Shown in pieces: positions 7,297-12,624 of a stretch of DNA of 12,624 nt (the first letter of the stretch is position 1; each line of letters starts with the position of its first letter). The notes beneath the pieces are model-generated. The model was not told the DNA's origin, made no database searches, and was given only the letters and a program-made list of their open reading frames with translations. Origin of the DNA: Acidobacteriaceae bacterium (GTDB lineage: Bacteria; Acidobacteriota; Terriglobia; Terriglobales; SbA1); the NCBI GenBank assembly GCA_003136335.1, contig PLEA01000492.1, forward strand, positions 13,769 to 26,392, in the 5' to 3' direction. The translations under genes were made by a program, and so were the position numbers.

Positions 7297-7333
7297 CCCC
7301 ATCCTTGCCGCGCTCTTTGCGGCAAGGATGGGG
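7297..7333. repeat. Perfect 15-bp hairpin between STAS and ATL genes
   Basis: CCCCATCCTTGCCGC at 7297-7311 is matched base for base by its complement GCGGCAAGGATGGGG at 7319-7333, around a 7-nt loop GCTCTTT. On the plus strand it is followed by ATTTTGAC, but no plus-strand gene ends here. On the minus strand, the direction of both flanking genes, there is no T-run. It is better read as an interspersed palindromic element or an RNA-processing/stability hairpin than as a terminator. Confidence 0.75.
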
Positions 7334-7397
7334 ATTTTGACTTTCATTCAAACGCATACACACATGCCGCGAAAATCGAAAAGCTGATCGGCCGCCG

Positions 7398-7751
7398 TTA
7401 CGCCGCCGTGCGGAAAGATTCCAGAGCTTCATACTCCGAGTTGTACACATCAAACACCGTCAGCAGCTTGGTCACCTGCAGCAGGTCGCCCACGCGTTTG
7501 GTCAGGTTCGCCAGTCTGACGCTGGCCCCTGCGTTATGCGCCGTAGTATGCAGCGCCACCAGCGTGCCCAACCCTCCCGAATCGATATAGTTCACTTCGC
7601 CCAGGTTGAGCACAATGCGCTTGATGTTGTCGGCGATGGCCTTCTTCACCTCGTCCCGCAGCAGGGACGTCTCTTCCCCAAACACAATCCGCCCACTGCA
7701 CTCGATGGCCAGAATCCCATCCACCGTCCGCTTCGTCATTTTCAATTGCAT
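7398..7751 (-). CDS. STAS-domain anti-sigma-factor antagonist
   Basis: 117-aa single STAS domain of the SpoIIAA/RsbV type. These proteins bind and inactivate an anti-sigma kinase, releasing a sigma factor, and are switched off by phosphorylation of a conserved serine. The motif NYIDSGGLGTLVAL (54-67) contains the phosphorylatable serine, S58, in its usual D-S-G-G-L-G setting. The strand-helix pattern (ILAIECSGRIVFGEE..., KRIVLNLGEV, ASVRLANLTKRVGDLLQVTKL) covers the whole domain. AAAGGAG lies about 7 bases before the ATG, a strong ribosome-binding site. No kinase or sigma factor is next to it, so the partner must be elsewhere. A short ORF (7742-7885) overlaps its start codon. Confidence 0.9.
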   Translation of the reverse strand: MQLKMTKRTVDGILAIECSGRIVFGEETSLLRDEVKKAIADNIKRIVLNLGEVNYIDSGGLGTLVALHTTAHNAGASVRLANLTKRVGDLLQVTKLLTVFDVYNSEYEALESFRTAA

Positions 7752-7885
7752 AACAGCTCTCCTTTGCGGCCCGCCATAGACTTGCTTCGCCCCAGCCGCA
7801 TCCGCACGATCTTGAGCCACCAGCCTACCGCGTGCAGCACGCCATAGCAAGCGCCGTAAGCCGTTCTTCGCGGACTCAGCGTCAT
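7742..7885 (-). CDS. Possible 47-aa ORF overlapping the STAS start
   Basis: The ATG at 7883-7885 opens a 47-codon frame reading MTLSPRRTAYGACYGVLHAV followed by GWWLKIVRMRLGRSKS and ending GELLCN. Its TGA (7742-7744) lies just inside the STAS gene, whose ATG (7749-7751) it overlaps in another frame, a layout typical of translational coupling. About 34 of 47 third positions are G or C, as expected for a real gene here. It has a hydrophobic centre (AYGACYGVLHAVGWW) and a basic tail, suggesting a small membrane-associated peptide. Against it, GAGGA abuts the ATG with no spacing and I recognise no family. Confidence 0.3.
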   Translation of the reverse strand: MTLSPRRTAYGACYGVLHAVGWWLKIVRMRLGRSKSMAGRKGELLCN

Positions 7886-7948
7886 TCCTCAGCGCTCTCT
7901 GCGGCTCAAGGTTTTGTTTGGACTGGGCAACGCACCCCGTCAATCACG

Positions 7949-7954
7949 TATAAT
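7949..7954 (+). promoter_or_regulatory. Consensus -10 element of the dnaX operon
   Basis: A perfect TATAAT lies 14 nt before the dnaX ATG. The expected start of transcription, 6-8 nt downstream, would leave a leader of only about 6-9 nt, too short for a Shine-Dalgarno, and indeed none is seen (CTTCCGCCC precedes the ATG). No good -35 is at the usual distance; TTGGAC at 7918-7923 is 25 nt away, which is too far. The element may serve a near-leaderless transcript, or the match may be fortuitous. Confidence 0.4.
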
Positions 7955-7968
7955 CGTCTCTTCCGCCC

Positions 7969-9912
7969 ATGAGTTACACCGTCCTGGCCCGCAAATATCG
8001 TCCCCAGAAATTCTCCGAGGTCATCGGACAAGAGCACGTCACCCGCACGCTGCAAAACGCCATCGAACAAGGACGCACCGCCCACGGCTACATCTTCAGC
8101 GGCCATCGCGGCATCGGCAAAACCACAGTCGCCCGCATTCTGGCCATGGCCCTAAACTGCCGCTCGACAAATACGCCCGTACCCGAGCCCTGCGGCATCT
8201 GCGAATCCTGCACCGAAATTCGCGCCGGCAATGCCGTTGATGTAATCGAAATCGATGCTGCCACCAACCGCGGCATCGACGAAATCCGCGAACTCCGCGA
8301 AGCCGCCCGCTATCGCCCCGCACGCGACCGCTTCAAAATCTACATTCTCGACGAAGCCCATCAGATCACCGACGCGGCTTTCAACGCACTCCTCAAAACT
8401 CTGGAAGAGCCGCCAGATCACATCGTCTTCATGCTCGCCACCACGCAGCCCGAGGACATTCCCCAAACCATCCGCTCGCGCTGCCAGCACTTCAGCTTCC
8501 GCGCCGTCAAGTTCGACGCCATCGTCGCCCAGTTACGCGACCTGGTCACCCGCGAAAAAATCAAAGCTGACGACGATGCCCTAGCCCTGCTCGCCGAAGC
8601 TGGCGACGGCTCCATGCGCGACGCTCTCTCCATTCTCGATCAGGCCATCGCTTCCGCGAGTGGAAAGATTACCGCCGACTCCGTCCGCAACCTGGTTGGC
8701 GCCGCGCCCGCTCACATCCTCGAACAAGTGATGCAAGCCGTGTCCGAAGGCCGAAGCGAAGAAATTCTTCGCCAGGTCGATCACCTAATCAGCGAAGGTC
8801 ACAGCCCGACTCACTTCGCGCGCCAGATGGTCCGCTTTCTGCGCAACGCCACCGTCGCAAAAATCGCCGGCAAAGATTCTTCCTTGCTGCAAGTTTCTAG
8901 CGAAGAACGCGAGCGCGTCGCCCGCGTCGCCGAATGGTTCGGCGAAGAAGATCTTACCCGTCACTTGCAGATCATGCTGCGCACTCACGGCGAACTGGGA
9001 TACAAACAAGAACAACGTTTCCACCTGGAACTAGGCCTGCTAAAAATGGCCCACGCGCAAAAGCTGCTGCCCATCGAACAATTGCTGAGCGACGTAGCCG
9101 CCGCTCCAGCAGCCAGCGCGCAAAGACCGCCAGCGAGACCAGCAATCGTCGGCGGCGCGCCGAATTCCGAAACGCGCCGCCCAGAGCCCGCTCCCGCCGT
9201 GCGTCCAACTTTCGTTTCCCCATTCGCTGCCGACTCCGCCCGCAAAGGCACGCCCAGGCAAGAATCTCAGTCCGACCCGGCGTCACCAACCGGCCCACGC
9301 ATCGTACCCACAGCCAGCTCCACCGAACCGGTAATCATGGGCTCCGCCGTGCCCATGCCCGAACCCGCCCCAGATGCAACTCCCATTCGTAGAGACGTAG
9401 CTAGCTACGTCTCTGCCGAAGCCACCAAACCGTCAGCCCCCGAGCCGCGGCCGCAGCCAGAACTGCAACCGCAACCAACGCAGTCGGTCGCCGCGACCGC
9501 TGCGCAACCGCAACTGGAACATTTGCAGAATGCCGTTCTGCAAGCCCTCACCGACGGCAACCAGCGCGTGCTGGTCTCCATGCTCTCCGAAGGCGAGTGG
9601 TCCGTCCAAGGCAACGAGTTGGTCATCAAGATCGCCGAGTCGCAAACGGTAGTCGACATGTCGCTCAGTTCCGACGCGAAGCGCGTGGCCATCGCCTCCG
9701 CCAGCGGAATCCTGGGCCGCGCCGTAAAATTAAAAGTCGTCCCCGGCGCGACAGTGACTCCACAGGAAACCAAACGCAACGGCGTCGCGCAGCGCCCCGC
9801 AGCAGGCCCTGGAGGCCGAGGCCGCGCCGAACAAGACCCGGTCGTCCGACGCATGCAAGAAAAATTCGGCGCCCAAGTCCGCACCGTGATCGACTACAAG
9901 GACAAGCGCTAG
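7969..9912 (+). CDS. dnaX: DNA polymerase III subunit tau/gamma (clamp loader ATPase)
   Basis: 647-aa AAA+ clamp-loader subunit that helps load the beta sliding clamp and, as tau, links polymerase to helicase. The N-terminal region is canonical: LARKYRPQKFSEVIGQ, Walker A GHRGIGKT (45-52), four zinc cysteines C64, C75, C78 and C81, Walker B YILDEAH (125-131), LLKTLEEPP and the SRC motif (170-172). The collar domain runs to about 370. A Pro/Ala/Gln-rich linker (about 375-520) leads to a C-terminal domain (about 515-647) ending in the family-like DPVVRRMQEKFGAQV. The linker contains an in-frame palindromic repeat encoding RRDVASYVSAE (474-484). I see no slippery A-run at a position expected for gamma, so only the full-length form is predicted. 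It is the first gene of dnaX-ybaB-recR. Confidence 0.97.
   Translation: MSYTVLARKYRPQKFSEVIGQEHVTRTLQNAIEQGRTAHGYIFSGHRGIGKTTVARILAMALNCRSTNTPVPEPCGICESCTEIRAGNAVDVIEIDAATNRGIDEIRELREAARYRPARDRFKIYILDEAHQITDAAFNALLKTLEEPPDHIVFMLATTQPEDIPQTIRSRCQHFSFRAVKFDAIVAQLRDLVTREKIKADDDALALLAEAGDGSMRDALSILDQAIASASGKITADSVRNLVGAAPAHILEQVMQAVSEGRSEEILRQVDHLISEGHSPTHFARQMVRFLRNATVAKIAGKDSSLLQVSSEERERVARVAEWFGEEDLTRHLQIMLRTHGELGYKQEQRFHLELGLLKMAHAQKLLPIEQLLSDVAAAPAASAQRPPARPAIVGGAPNSETRRPEPAPAVRPTFVSPFAADSARKGTPRQESQSDPASPTGPRIVPTASSTEPVIMGSAVPMPEPAPDATPIRRDVASYVSAEATKPSAPEPRPQPELQPQPTQSVAATAAQPQLEHLQNAVLQALTDGNQRVLVSMLSEGEWSVQGNELVIKIAESQTVVDMSLSSDAKRVAIASASGILGRAVKLKVVPGATVTPQETKRNGVAQRPAAGPGGRGRAEQDPVVRRMQEKFGAQVRTVIDYKDKR
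9388..9418. repeat. 31-nt palindromic repeat, copy B, inside dnaX
   Basis: The second copy of the element at 6172-6203. Bases 9391-9414 form a perfect 24-bp palindrome with half-site AGAGACGTAGCT. It keeps the dnaX frame open and encodes RRDVASYVSAE in the disordered linker between the collar and C-terminal domains. The outer CGTAGAGACGTA and CGTCTCTGCCG are identical to copy A. Confidence 0.85.
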
Positions 9913-9917
9913 CACAT

Positions 9918-10008
9918 CGGCTTCCGGCCTTAGGCTTCAGGCTTCCGGAACGCGAGTGGTCCGAAAGCCGATTAGCGGAAGCCGGACGCCGGATAGCGAA
10001 AGCCGAGG
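9918..10008. repeat. Head-to-head degenerate 7-nt tandem arrays between dnaX and ybaB
   Basis: Left array, four units of CGGCTTC type: CGGCTTC (9918), CGGCCTT (9925), AGGCTTC (9932), AGGCTTC (9939), followed by CGGA. Right array, six units of the complementary AAGCCGG type: AAGCCGA (9965), TTAGCGG (9972), AAGCCGG (9979), ACGCCGG (9986), ATAGCGA (9993), AAGCCGA (10000), then GG. The two arrays are inverted around a 16-nt centre and could form a long imperfect hairpin. They fill almost the whole 100-bp gap, and the right end supplies the GAGG ahead of the ybaB ATG. Confidence 0.8.
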
Positions 10009-10012
10009 TTCT

Positions 10013-10318
10013 ATGGGTGGATTCAACCTGCAAGACCTGATGTCGAAAGCCAAGTCGCAGTACGACGCCCTGCAGAAGAAAATGCAGGAGACCGTGGTCG
10101 AAGCTACGTCTGGAGGCGGAACTGTTACCGCAAAAATGGACGGCCGCAAGCAGTTGCTCAGCCTGCGCATCGATCCCGAGGCGGTAAAATCCGGCGATGT
10201 CGAAATGCTGCAGGACCTGGTTCTTGCGGCCGTGAACGAAGCCGCCCGCAAAATCGACGCTCAGATGCAATCCACAGTCGGCGGCATGCTCGGCGGCCTC
10301 GGCATTCCCGGACTCTAA
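10013..10318 (+). CDS. ybaB: YbaB/EbfC family nucleoid-associated protein
   Basis: 101-aa YbaB/EbfC DNA-binding protein. Members form dimers with tweezer-like alpha arms that bind DNA and are encoded between dnaX and recR in many bacteria, as here. The sequence shows the N-terminal helix LMSKAKSQYDALQKKMQE (9-26), the beta sheet VVEATSGGGTVTAKMDGRK (27-45), the conserved LRIDPEAVKSGDVEMLQDLV, the helix AAVNEAARKIDAQM and a Gly-rich tail. The ATG at 10013 was chosen because the 19 residues upstream in frame are only translation of the heptamer array. GAGG at 10005-10008 is a somewhat close ribosome-binding site (4-nt spacer). It lies 100 bp after dnaX and 113 bp before recR, most likely in one transcript. 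Confidence 0.94.
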   Translation: MGGFNLQDLMSKAKSQYDALQKKMQETVVEATSGGGTVTAKMDGRKQLLSLRIDPEAVKSGDVEMLQDLVLAAVNEAARKIDAQMQSTVGGMLGGLGIPGL

Positions 10319-10425
10319 CGAATTAAGCAATTGTGTAACTGCGTAATTGGTTGGTCGAATTCGGCAGGCAGTTAAAATGTCCTGAACGGGTTTTCAATTA
10401 CCCGATTACAAAATTACAAAATACT
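10319..10425. repeat. Head-to-head degenerate 8-nt arrays between ybaB and recR
   Basis: Left array, 8-nt register: CGAATTAA (10319), GCAATTGT (10327), GTAACTGC (10335), GTAATTGG (10343). Right array: TCAATTAC (10394), CCGATTAC (10402), AAAATTAC (10410), AAAATACT (10418). The left units (GTAATTGG type) are the complement of the right (CNAATTAC type), so the arrays are inverted around a 43-nt centre. The arrangement parallels the dnaX-ybaB gap but with an AT-rich, 8-nt motif. It ends 6 nt before the recR start codon. Confidence 0.7.
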
Positions 10426-10431
10426 TTCCCC

Positions 10432-11031
10432 ATGTCCAAATTTGCCGAACCCATGTCCCGCCTGATCGATGAGCTGAAAAAGCTTCCTGGCGTCGGCGCC
10501 AAAAGCGCGCAGCGTCTGGCTTTCTACATCCTGCGCGCCAGCGACGAAGACGCCGAAGCTCTTGCCACAGCCGTGCGCGACGTTAAGGCCAACCTTCGTC
10601 TCTGCTCGGTGTGCAACAACATTACCGACGTCGATCCTTGCGTCTACTGCACCAGCGCGACGCGCAACCAGCGCCTGGTCTGCGTGGTCGAGGAACCCAC
10701 CAACATCGCCGCCATCGAGAAAACCAAGCACTTCAACGGCGTCTTCCATGTGCTGCACGGAGCCATTTCTCCGTTGCACGGAATCGGTCCTGAGCAGTTG
10801 CGCATCTCGAACCTCATCACCCGTGTCGACGCGGGCAATGTCGACGAAGTTATCGTCGCGACCAATCCCACGGTCGAGGGCGAAGCCACTGCTACTTATC
10901 TCTCGCAACAACTGAAGCGTGCGGGCGTGAAAGTAACCCGCATCGCCATGGGCATTCCCGTCGGCAGCGACATTGAATACACCGACGAAATCACCATGCT
11001 GAAAGCCATGGAAGGCCGCAGAGATATGTAG
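10432..11031 (+). CDS. recR: Recombination mediator protein RecR
   Basis: 199-aa RecR, which with RecO and RecF loads RecA at single-stranded gaps. Domains in order: helix-hairpin-helix [14 protein letters not shown] (18-31), zinc finger with C58, C61, C70 and C73 ([16 protein letters not shown]), Toprim domain with [14 protein letters not shown] (83-96), [15 protein letters not shown] (143-157), and the C-terminal [20 protein letters not shown] (170-189). All family motifs are present and the length is normal (E. coli RecR is 201 aa). The ATG at 10432 follows TTTCCCC, with no Shine-Dalgarno; the next ATG, 21 nt on, has none either. A longer frame from 10351 would only translate the upstream array. 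The 3' end runs into a tandem 14-nt repeat. Confidence 0.96.
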   Translation: MSKFAEPMSRLIDELKKLPGVGAKSAQRLAFYILRASDEDAEALATAVRDVKANLRLCSVCNNITDVDPCVYCTSATRNQRLVCVVEEPTNIAAIEKTKHFNGVFHVLHGAISPLHGIGPEQLRISNLITRVDAGNVDEVIVATNPTVEGEATATYLSQQLKRAGVKVTRIAMGIPVGSDIEYTDEITMLKAMEGRRDM

Positions 11032-11058
11032 GAAGAGATATGTTGGAAGAGATCTGCA
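11018..11058. repeat. Three tandem ~14-nt repeats across the recR stop codon
   Basis: The units are GCAGAGATATGTA (11018-11030), GGAAGAGATATGTT (11031-11044) and GGAAGAGATCTGCA (11045-11058). The first unit holds the last codons of recR, and its TAG stop straddles the first junction. The array probably arose by local duplication. Nothing further is seen between it and the end of the convergent gene at 11081. Confidence 0.65.
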
Positions 11059-11080
11059 GAATAACGCTCGGTAGAGCGGT

Positions 11081-11635
11081 TCACTGAGCGGGCACTTCCG
11101 GCTCCAGGAAAACATTGAACTCTTCTTCGGTCGTCGCCAAGCCTTCGGGCAGTGTCCCGCGATTGTATTCGGCCATGCGATTCTTCCACTTTAGGAAGTC
11201 TGTGATGCTTTGCGGTTCGATGCGCACTTCCACTCGCCGCAGACTGGCCAGCAATAGATTCATTTCATAGCGGAAGCCGGCAGCTGTGCGCATATTCTTT
11301 GCCGATGCCTGCACGACTTCGATTTTTCCTCGGCGTAATTCCAGCAGTCCCCAACCTGCGAGCAATTCTTCTGCCTTCAGCATGGCTGACGGAGTCAGAT
11401 AGAAGCGCTCGCTGCCTACTCCTTGCTCTGGCTTCTGCCGAAAGGGCTTGCCGCGATCCGCCAGGAAATCTGCGCGTGTGATTTTGCACTCGACCAGCAC
11501 GGAATGATTGGCGCGCTTCCAGCCAATGGCATCGGGCATCTCGCCGCTGACGCAGGCTTGTTCGGACAGCACTACTCCGCAGCGATAGGACCGCAGCCAG
11601 CGCACCGCTCGTTCCACCAGTTGGGCGTGAGTCAT
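11081..11635 (-). CDS. MmcB-like PD-(D/E)XK DNA repair nuclease
   Basis: 184-aa protein resembling the MmcB family (DUF2 type PD-(D/E)XK nuclease-like proteins linked to mutagenic DNA repair in alphaproteobacteria). The nuclease-core pattern is visible: E25, then PD35AIGW, then the strand VLVECK with E49 and K51, followed by the MmcB-like ITRADFLADRGK and a SERFYLTPSAML segment. A C-terminal acidic tail ends FNVFLEPEVPAQ. The ATG at 11635 is the first that starts at the conserved helix; 67 upstream in-frame residues are translation of a repeat array and intergenic DNA. GGAAG, part of that array, lies about 8 nt ahead of the ATG. It converges on recR, within a DNA-repair-rich neighbourhood. 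The family call is from memory of motifs and moderately firm. Confidence 0.75.
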   Translation of the reverse strand: MTHAQLVERAVRWLRSYRCGVVLSEQACVSGEMPDAIGWKRANHSVLVECKITRADFLADRGKPFRQKPEQGVGSERFYLTPSAMLKAEELLAGWGLLELRRGKIEVVQASAKNMRTAAGFRYEMNLLLASLRRVEVRIEPQSITDFLKWKNRMAEYNRGTLPEGLATTEEEFNVFLEPEVPAQ

Positions 11636-11640
11636 GGGTT

Positions 11641-11730
11641 CGGCTTCCGGCGCTCGGCTCTCGCCGTTCGGCTGGCAGAGCGCGAAACAAGAATATTTGT
11701 ATCTGGAGAGTCGAAAGCGCGAAAGTGACT
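11641..11730. repeat. Second degenerate 7-nt array, directly upstream of mmcB-like gene
   Basis: On the plus strand, heptamers CGGCTTC (11641), CGGCGCT (11648), CGGCTCT (11655), CGCCGTT (11662) and CGGCTGG (11669) are followed, after a short AT-rich spacer, by a weaker inverted part (GAGAGTCGAAAGCGCGAAAG at about 11709-11728). The same GAAGCC-type heptamer as at 9918-10008 thus occurs here, in the same orientation relative to the downstream start codon. Imperfect pairing between CGGCGCTCGGCTCTC and the right part is possible. Confidence 0.65.
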
Positions 11731-11807
11731 GGGTCGCTTCCCCACTCCTAAGTTCGCGCGGTCGGAAGGGCGCGAATTCTCGTGGGTCACGACGCGATCT
11801 TTCCTGG

Positions 11808-12624
11808 CTAAATTGCAATTCGCCGAAGCGACGCACTCTTCATCGCCCTGATCACCACGGGACGGCGCAGGACGGTTTCCAGTAAATATCTTTCGGCGGC
11901 GACGGCTTGTGCGGTGGAACTGTCAGGGACGAAGCCTTCGGCGGCAATGATCAGTGCTTCATCCGGGGCCAACTTCGCGGCCTTGCGTAGGAATCCGTTG
12001 GTTCGTCGTTTACGATGGTTGGATTGCGCTTGGGCATTTTCAATTCGCACGCGGCGGATGTGGCCGTCGTGCGCGGCATCCAACGCGTTGGCCAGGCGCA
12101 GGATTGCGGCCAACTGAATTGTGATTTTCTGCTCGTCGGGCAGCAGATCGCGCAGCGACTTGTGGCTGCGCGTGGGCAAGGCGCCGCAGTGAAAACGGGC
12201 TATGAGGGCGGCGCGCGCCATATTGTCGGGTTTCCATCCCAGTGGAGTGCCGTGGGCTTTGATCAACTCAAGGGATGCCTTGTGATGACCCTTATTACCC
12301 TTTGCTTTGCCGACGTCGTGCAGCAGAGCGGCCACGTAGAGGCAAGAGCGCGTATCCGCAGCGGTGCCGTTCCGCGCGGCGCCCTTCAGAGAACCCAGCA
12401 AAGCCGCGGCGTTGAGGCCGTCGTAGAGTTCAAGCGCCAGCCGCGCGACGCGCTCGGAGTGGGCGAAGTCGGGATCGAGCGCCTTCGCCCACAACTTCAT
12501 GCGTTGCGTCGCCATTGCCTGAATCTGCTTGCCCTGCGGCAACCCTGCGCGCCACTGGTCCCACAGGGAATCCGGACCGACCGTCCGCTCCCGATACTCG
12601 CCAATCCGCTTCGTGCGCTCGTCC
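11808..12624 (-). CDS. HD-domain protein, Ppx/GppA C-terminal-like (5' part outside window)
   Basis: The frame is open to the right edge, so only the C-terminal 272 or so codons are visible. From the TTG at 12542 (numbered as residue 1) there is HSERVARLALELYDGL (28-43), the metal-binding HD pair in AALLHDVGKAKGNKGHH (71-87), ARFHCGALP, and LAAILRLANALDAAHDG. This order matches the HD-type helical domain found at the C-terminus of exopolyphosphatase/GppA proteins. The codons before the TTG (RTVGPDSLWDQWRAGL) remain protein-like with no stop, so the TTG is internal. The missing N-terminus could be a CHAD or Ppx/GppA domain. A role in polyphosphate or nucleotide metabolism is an inference. It precedes the mmcB-like gene by 172 bp on the same strand. 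Confidence 0.82.
   Translation of the reverse strand, partial: DERTKRIGEYRERTVGPDSLWDQWRAGLPQGKQIQAMATQRMKLWAKALDPDFAHSERVARLALELYDGLNAAALLGSLKGAARNGTAADTRSCLYVAALLHDVGKAKGNKGHHKASLELIKAHGTPLGWKPDNMARAALIARFHCGALPTRSHKSLRDLLPDEQKITIQLAAILRLANALDAAHDGHIRRVRIENAQAQSNHRKRRTNGFLRKAAKLAPDEALIIAAEGFVPDSSTAQAVAAERYLLETVLRRPVVIRAMKSASLRRIAI

Noticed and set aside
7918..7923. TTGGAC as the -35 box of the dnaX promoter
   Set aside because: It is 25 nt from the TATAAT, well beyond the usual 16-19 nt spacer.
7752..7968. SRP (4.5S) RNA gene upstream of dnaX, as seen in some Firmicutes
   Set aside because: The conserved GGAAGGAAGCAG-type apical loop is absent on both strands of this gap.
8552..8561. Run of six A (GAAAAAATC) in dnaX as a possible tau/gamma frameshift site
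   Set aside because: In the zero frame it reads GAA AAA ATC, which does not fit the X XXY YYZ slip pattern, and it lies near codon 196, far too early to make a functional gamma subunit.
9918..10425. CRISPR-like array
   Set aside because: The units are 7 or 8 nt, directly abutting and degenerate, without spacers or nearby cas genes.
11065..11095. CGCTC-GGTA-GAGCG hairpin as a recR terminator
   Set aside because: The stem is only 5 bp and no T-run follows on either strand, so termination is not supported.
11636..11836. N-terminal extension of the MmcB-like protein by 67 residues
   Set aside because: The extension translates the heptamer array and overlaps the end of the upstream gene; the conserved domain begins at the ATG at 11635.

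Overview
The window looks like a chromosomal segment from a soil-type Acidobacterium (class Terriglobia or a close relative). This is an inference from three things: an Oar-like TonB-dependent receptor with an N-terminal carboxypeptidase-regulatory domain, a high-GC but not extreme codon pattern, and many short palindromic and short-period repeats between genes. No rRNA, tRNA, CRISPR array, transposase or phage gene was seen.

Layout. 1-326 is a comparatively AT-rich promoter region with a good sigma-70-type promoter and an operator-like inverted repeat. 327-3755 (+) is the large outer-membrane receptor, ending in a strong intrinsic terminator. Converging on it, 3785-5134 (-) is a Tat-exported glycoside hydrolase of the glucoamylase-like/GH144 type. 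Diverging from that, 5319-6176 (+) is a HemQ-type coproheme decarboxylase, followed by 6341-6736 (+), an AhpD/carboxymuconolactone-decarboxylase-like redox protein. 6917-7246 (-) is an alkyltransferase-like DNA repair protein and 7398-7751 (-) a STAS anti-sigma-factor antagonist, with a possible 47-residue ORF overlapping its start. 7969-11031 (+) is the classic dnaX-ybaB-recR replication/recombination cluster. 11081-11635 (-) is an MmcB-like PD-(D/E)XK repair nuclease, and 11808 to the right edge (-) is the C-terminal part of a Ppx/GppA-like HD-domain protein that continues outside the window.

Functionally, the left third is carbohydrate uptake and degradation, the middle is heme synthesis and redox protection, and the right half is DNA replication and repair (tau/gamma clamp loader, YbaB, RecR, ATL, MmcB).

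The most unusual content is non-coding. Both gaps of the dnaX operon are filled by head-to-head pairs of degenerate short-period arrays: a 7-nt GC-rich motif before ybaB and an 8-nt AT-rich motif before recR. A second 7-nt array sits directly before the mmcB start codon, in the same orientation relative to that gene. Separately, a ~31-nt palindromic element occurs twice. One copy lies in frame inside the dnaX linker as a perfect 24-bp palindrome. The other supplies the hemQ stop codon, and the two copies differ by a compensatory base-pair change.
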